Source: Calycina herbarum
Taxonomy: Eukaryota > Ascomycota > Leotiomycetes > Helotiales > Pezizellaceae
DNA length: 64,000 nt
Reading direction: 5' to 3'
NCBI GenBank assembly: GCA_001414485.1
Contig: LLEY01000104.1
Coordinates: 1 to 64,000 of the forward strand
Positions within the stretch are counted from its first letter, which is position 1. The number at the start of each line of letters is the position of its first letter. The notes under the pieces were generated by a model, which saw nothing but the letters and a program-made list of their open reading frames with translations, did not search any database and had not been told where the DNA came from. Below, one piece after another: positions 58,431 to 64,000 of this stretch. Made by a program: the position numbers and the translations under genes.

Positions 58431-61400
58431 CTAACTATAAGATATAGGTAACCCTAGGTTTCGATAGTAGAACTTCTAAAGTTTCTCTAAGTAATAGTTA
58501 AGATTAGTTCTTAGCTCTTAAGTGTTTTCTAAGTATAGGTAATTTAACTATTTAATTAAATACTTAATCTATTCTTTAATAAGTTTATAGTTAAGAATAC
58601 TCTTAACTTTATATTTAGTATTCAAGTTTACTAGTTAAATTTCTATAAGTAGAGCTAGTAGAGCTCCTAGTAGTACTAGTTTAAGTAGAGATATATAGAA
58701 TACTAGGTAGATATTTATTATCTTTAGTAGTATTAATTTATAATTTAAAAGTCTCTTAACTTATTTAATTTTAAATAGTCTAAGTTTTTTATAATCTAGT
58801 TTATTACTTAGTCTTTTTATATTAATGTTTTTTCGTACTAAGTAGACTTTATCTCTCTCTTTTAGTATTAGCTTCTAACTACGTTATTTATTATAGTAGT
58901 ATATATTTCTTTTAGTTATAAATTACAAATCCTCTATAAGTTCTTTATATAGCTCTTTGATTTTCGAGACGTAAATATAAGTAAGTTAGTTATTAATAGT
59001 CGTAGATAGCGGTTCTTAATATATTATTAGTTTATATCTAAAGTTAGTATAGAATAGTATAATAAGCGTTGTTTCTATTACTAAACTATTATAAGTAAAC
59101 TATACTAGAGACTATAGTTCTACTTAGTTGTCTTACTAGTAGTTTATATAATAACAAAGGTATGTTTCTACTACTTAGTTTATATATTCGTTTCCTCTAT
59201 TTATCTAAGAGTAGAAAGCTATAGAAAGCTTTCTTTTTATATCTAATCGCTTTATAAGAGTAATCTAGAATTTTAAGGTAAAGAGTTTGTCTCTATCTAA
59301 GAGTATTTCTTTAAGTAGTCTATATCTTAAGACTACTTCTTTAAGAAATACTAATTCCTTAGCTATACTTAACTCTATATATACTATTAGAATTATATAC
59401 TTTATAAGTCGTTCTATAATAACTAGGATCGCGTTATACTTAACTCTTATTATTAGATCTTTAGATTTTAATAACTTAATAATAAAATCTATAGATATTA
59501 ATTTCTAAGATATCTATAGTATTAGAGTAGTATTTATCTATCTATAAGAAGTATAGTAGGAAGCCTTATTCCTAGTATAAGTATTATATTCTACTATTAC
59601 TTTCTTAACTATCGAGGATAATTAATTAATATAGTAGTATTATCTTATTCTCTAGAGAGTTCTATAAATTCCTTAGTAGCTATAAGTAGACGTAGTATAG
59701 TATTCTTATATAAACTCTCTTATATACGAGCTAGGAACCTATAGTTTCCCTTTTATATACTAGTTATAACCTTTATAAATACTCTAAATTTTATCTATCT
59801 AGATATTATTTATTACTACTATTTTATATATAGTAGATACTAAGTCGTTGTTTTCGTTATATTTTAATATTACTATATTAACGTATTTTTTATTTTCCTT
59901 ATAGCTTAGTTTTCAGGTTAGAGTATTAGCTCGAGTGTTACTTATTTTACTAATATATTAAATAATTATCTTAAATCCTGTTAAAGTTTTAGACTACCTA
60001 GCTAGGCGTCTAGTAATAAGTTCTTTAGTCGTAGTAAATGTTTTTAAATTCAGATGATTAATAAGTACTATTACTAGGTACGATATACTCTAGAAGTAAA
60101 TCCTCTATTCTTTAAAAGCTAGAACAATAGCTATAAGTTCTTTATTATAAATACTATAGTTCTATTATACTATATTAAAAGTTTTTAAGAAATATACTAT
60201 AGATATAAGTTTTCCTTTCTTATTTAGTTATAGATATATAGCACCTACTACTATATCTAAGACGTCTATTTCTATTATACTTAGTTTCTTATAATTAAAA
60301 TTATATAGAATAGGTTTTATTATAAATCGTCTTTTGATTTCTTAGAAAGCTTTCTTAGCTTTCTTATCTTAGATAAAAGTTATAGCTTTCTTAGTTAGTA
60401 TTAATATAGGTTTTATAATCTTTATATAGTCTTTAATAAATAGTTAATAGAAATTAGTAAATCCTAGGAAGGATTATATATTTTTAATATTTTTTAGTAA
60501 TTCTTATTTAATAACTATATAGATCTTTTCTAGATCTATTTCTATTTTTCCTAGGTTAAATACTTATTTAAAGAAAAGAGTTTTCTTAACTTTAAACTTA
60601 TATTTTAAGAGTTTTAAACGAGAGTCTACTTTAGTAAGTCTTTATAATACTTCCTTTATATAACTCTTATATTCTTCTAGATTTTTAGAGAAAATTAATA
60701 TATTATCTAAGTAATATATAACAGTTACTCTTAGAAGATCTTCTAGAATACTATTATTCTATCTCTAATAAGTAGCTAGTATATTAGTTAAACTAAAAGA
60801 TATTACTATATACTTATAGAGTCTTAATAGTAAGATAAACGTAGTCTTCTATTTATAGCTTATCTTAATTCTAATTAATCTATAAACGTTTTATTAATCT
60901 AGTTTTATAAATTTCTTTACTTAGTCTAACTTATTCTATAAGTACTAGCTAGTTAGTAATAGATAAGCGTTCTTAATTATTATATTATTTAATTCCTTAT
61001 AATTAATATATACTTATCTATTTAGGTTATCCTTTTTCTTAATAATAAGTATATTTAAAGAGATAGGCGATTTAGATTTTCGAATATATCTCTTCTTTAT
61101 TCCTTATTAGATATAACTTTCTAATAAAGCTAAGTTATTCTAGTTATATAGTCGAAGCTTCTACTTTCTAAAGTTATAACCCTTTATTAATTTAATCTTA
61201 TAATTCTATAGCTAATGTTTAAGAAGAGTATATATATCTTCTAAGTCTTTGAATAATTTTATAAATTCTCTATACTATATAGGTATTTCGTTATTAGCTT
61301 TCTTACTAACCTATAGAGGACCCTAGGTAAGGTGTTCTAGCGCTTTAGAAGAGGTAGCGCTAATCTTATTCTAGCTTTAAAGTTATAAATAAAAACCTAT

Positions 61401-64000
61401 GTATTTATATTAACTAAAAGTTATTATTTTAGCCTTTTAATCGATTTCTAGATTATATTCTTAAATCTATAGTATACTAAGTATTACTTCCTTACTCTCT
61501 ATTTTAATAATATTAAATTATATATTTAAATAGTATCTTTTAATATTAACTTTTACTAGAATAGTTTACTAATTAATAATCCTATTTTAGTATATAATAT
61601 CTATTCTATTAACTACTCCTAAGTAATATAGTCTTATTCCTTTAATTAGAACGTTTAGCTTCTTTTAAGCTATTAGGGAAATAAAGTTACTTGTTACTTC
61701 TAAGTCTATTATAACTTATAACTTTTTTCTTTATATTTCTATAGTTATTACTAACTGTCTTTCTTTTAAAGTAGTGTTTAACTTTACTTTAATATATTAG
61801 ACTTTAAAAGATCGATTTTCTTAATTATAATTCTTTCTCTTCTTATTCTTATACTATAGAAAGAATCTTACTCTTTCCTTATTAGTATATACTACCTTAT
61901 ATACTAATCTATATTCTATAATTCCTATAGTCTCGGGAATTCCTTCTATAAATTGTTTTAGTAATTGTCTATAATTATATTAGATCTATTTATAACTAGT
62001 TTCTAAAATAGCTTCTATAGACTATAGTTCTCCTATATATAGATAGTCTAAAGTAGCTTTAAGTATACTTATTTCTAACTTTATATATTAAACCTTAAAT
62101 ATAGAGTCTCTTATATTCTTCTCTCTAACTACTTAAATCTAGGACTAAGGAAAGAATACTACTCCTTCTTTATTAGATAAGACTACTTCGTATATCTAAT
62201 AATATTCTACTATTCTAGTAGATTTTAGTAAAATTCCTTTAAATCGCTTTTATAATAACTAGTCTATAGTTAGGCTTAGTTTATACTATGTCTATTATAC
62301 TATTATTTCTTATACTATTTCTATAAACTATAGTTCTTCTATTAATAGATAGTAAAATTCTTCTAGTTCCGTTTTAGCCTATCTAGTTATATTAAGCTTT
62401 CTTCTTTCCTTGAATAGTATACTAAATAGCTACTATAAGTTATATTTTCTAAATACTAGCTTATTATTTCTAATTAATACGACTATAATATAACGTTTAA
62501 ATTCTTTTAGTATAATATCTTTAGATAACGTTCTAAGAAAAAGAGTTTTAATTTATCTCTTAAATCCTATTAAGACCTACTATATTTATATACTAATTTT
62601 ATCTAAAATATTATATATCCTTTATACGTCCTCTACTTTAGAGTAGCTAGGTTTTTCAATTAGTTATTATTTATATTCTAGCTCTTTTCTCTTAATAGTT
62701 TCTTACCTAGTAATTAAGCTAACTAGAGTTATTATTTCAGAGTTATTTCTTATAACTATATACGTTATTAAGATAGTTAGGTTTACCCTCTCTATAGTAT
62801 AAGAACTCTAGAAGTCTAGCTTCTAGTTATTAATATATATCTATTAATTTCCTTATTTAAATATTCTAAGAAAGGCCTAAGTTTCTCTAACTTTAAGGTC
62901 TTTATTTCTGATTTCTTCTTCTAAACTAGAAGATAAATCTAATATTTCTAATAAACTAGTTAATAGTAGTAATTCGTATTATATCTAAAGATGTTACTTA
63001 GATACCTCTACTAACTATATATTATAATTTTCTTTAAGTAGTAGATCTCTATTATCGTTAGTATCTTATATATTACTAAGTTCTTCGTTGTTCTTAATCT
63101 AGGTTCTATATTCTTACGCTTTAAGTTCCTTGTCTATAAGTTTAATATAATTAGTTAAGGCTATCTATTATTAAATAGTAGTATTAATTTATTTCTTTCT
63201 CTTAGAGTCTTTCTTCTTACTATACTTATTTACTCTATAACCGAGAAAGCTATAGTTATAATATAAGTTCTACTTATATTAACGATTTCGCTTCTTCTAG
63301 GAAAGTCCTCTATTCTTTAGAAAGGTTTTCTTTTATATAGTATTTACCTCCTTACTATATTTAGTATAAGAGTGCTTCTACTTTCCTAATCTCTTACTCT
63401 TTTCTCTGTACTTAGAGTTACTCTTCCTAAATTCGTATAAGCGATTATCTAACTAAACAACTTCCTTAATTATACCTATAATAGTTAAGAACTATATATT
63501 CTACTTAGCTATTTTCTTACGTATATATACCTTTAATCCTCTATAGAAGAGTTCTATAAGAGTAATAGTATCCTATCCCGACTTCGTTCTATATTATTAA
63601 AATTCGTTAGTATAGTCTATTACTAATCTAGTCTAGTATAACTCTAAAAGCTTATATATAGCTGTTTAGATAGTATCGAAGTTTTTAAAGACTTTTCTAA
63701 TAGTTATCTTAAATCCTCTCTAAGATTTAAATATAATCTTAGTTAATTCTATCTTTCTATCTTTATCTTTATTCTTAAAGAAGTTCTCTAAGTATAGCTA
63801 AGCCTATTCTAACACTAATCCCCTAAGGTAGGAGATAGCGAAGATAGTTTATAAATTATAATTACTTTTAAACTTATTAGAGTTAAAGTTAAAATAGATA
63901 TTTATTTAAAGAAGAAATAAGTCGAGTTTCTTTCGCTTCTTATAATATATATCTAGTATCTTAACTTTAATAGACTTAAGTGCTTTAATATTACGAATCA
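58431..64000 (-). mobile_element. Ty3/gypsy chromovirus 2, RIP-destroyed, runs off the window
   Basis: On the minus strand the same domain order as chromovirus 1 can be read: gag at 63900-63300; reverse transcriptase with YLDNILIFSKN near 60700 (YLDD changed to YLDN, as in copy 1); integrase DFIIKLLKSKDLII and DRDKLFT between about 59470 and 59280; and the chromodomain (KYKVKSILNYKL, YLENT) near 58600-58510. Stops are frequent in all frames. It lies tail to tail with chromovirus 1 and its 5' LTR should be beyond 64000. It lacks the solo LTR insertions at the positions corresponding to 52135 and 54711. Confidence 0.87.

Noticed and set aside
59287..59508. A 73-codon plus-strand open frame in the AT-rich block
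   Set aside because: It is antisense to the integrase relic of chromovirus 2 and open only because RIP made the region compositionally biased.

Overview
The window comes from a filamentous ascomycete (Pezizomycotina). The evidence is short GT-AG introns of about 45-120 nt, a Zn2Cys6 transcription factor, secreted plant- and fungal-wall hydrolases, and AT-rich transposon relics with the CpA/TpG depletion left by repeat-induced point mutation (RIP). Gene content and protein flavour look like Leotiomycetes, but that placement is an inference. I recognised no tRNA, rRNA or CRISPR array.

Positions 1-30100 are gene-bearing. In order they hold a secreted GH71 alpha-1,3-glucanase (-), a GH43 glycosidase (-), a broken APH-type phosphotransferase (+), a short interstitial TTAGGG tract, the mitochondrial Rho GTPase GEM1/Miro (+), and two adjacent decayed genes on the minus strand (a GMC oxidoreductase and a class I terpene synthase, together looking like a dead terpenoid cluster). 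These are followed by a small signal-peptide/TM protein (+), a glycosylated multi-pass membrane protein (-), an SDR (-), a Zn2Cys6 regulator (+), a histidine-phosphatase protein (+), an alpha/beta hydrolase (-) and a GT32-like Golgi glycosyltransferase (+).

Positions 30100-33400 are a transposon island: two copies of a hAT-like miniature element, one interrupted by a RIP-degraded pogo/Fot-type element. Genes resume at 34072-48518 with a CCCH zinc-finger/2EXR protein (-), chaperonin subunit CCT5 (-), a GH28 rhamnogalacturonase-like enzyme (+), an FAD monooxygenase (-) and an F-box protein whose C-terminus is frameshifted (-).

From about 48630 to the end the window is almost entirely transposon: a second pogo-like element, then two RIP-destroyed Ty3/gypsy chromoviruses facing tail to tail. 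The first carries two opposite-facing 232-bp solo LTRs whose RIP states differ, so the order of events can be read. No gene of the host survives in the last 15 kb.

The intact genes do not form one operon-like system. Housekeeping (GEM1, CCT5) and secreted/accessory functions are interspersed. The clearest functional grouping is the relic terpene synthase/GMC pair. Exon junctions below were derived by hand from splice consensus, reading frame and family similarity.
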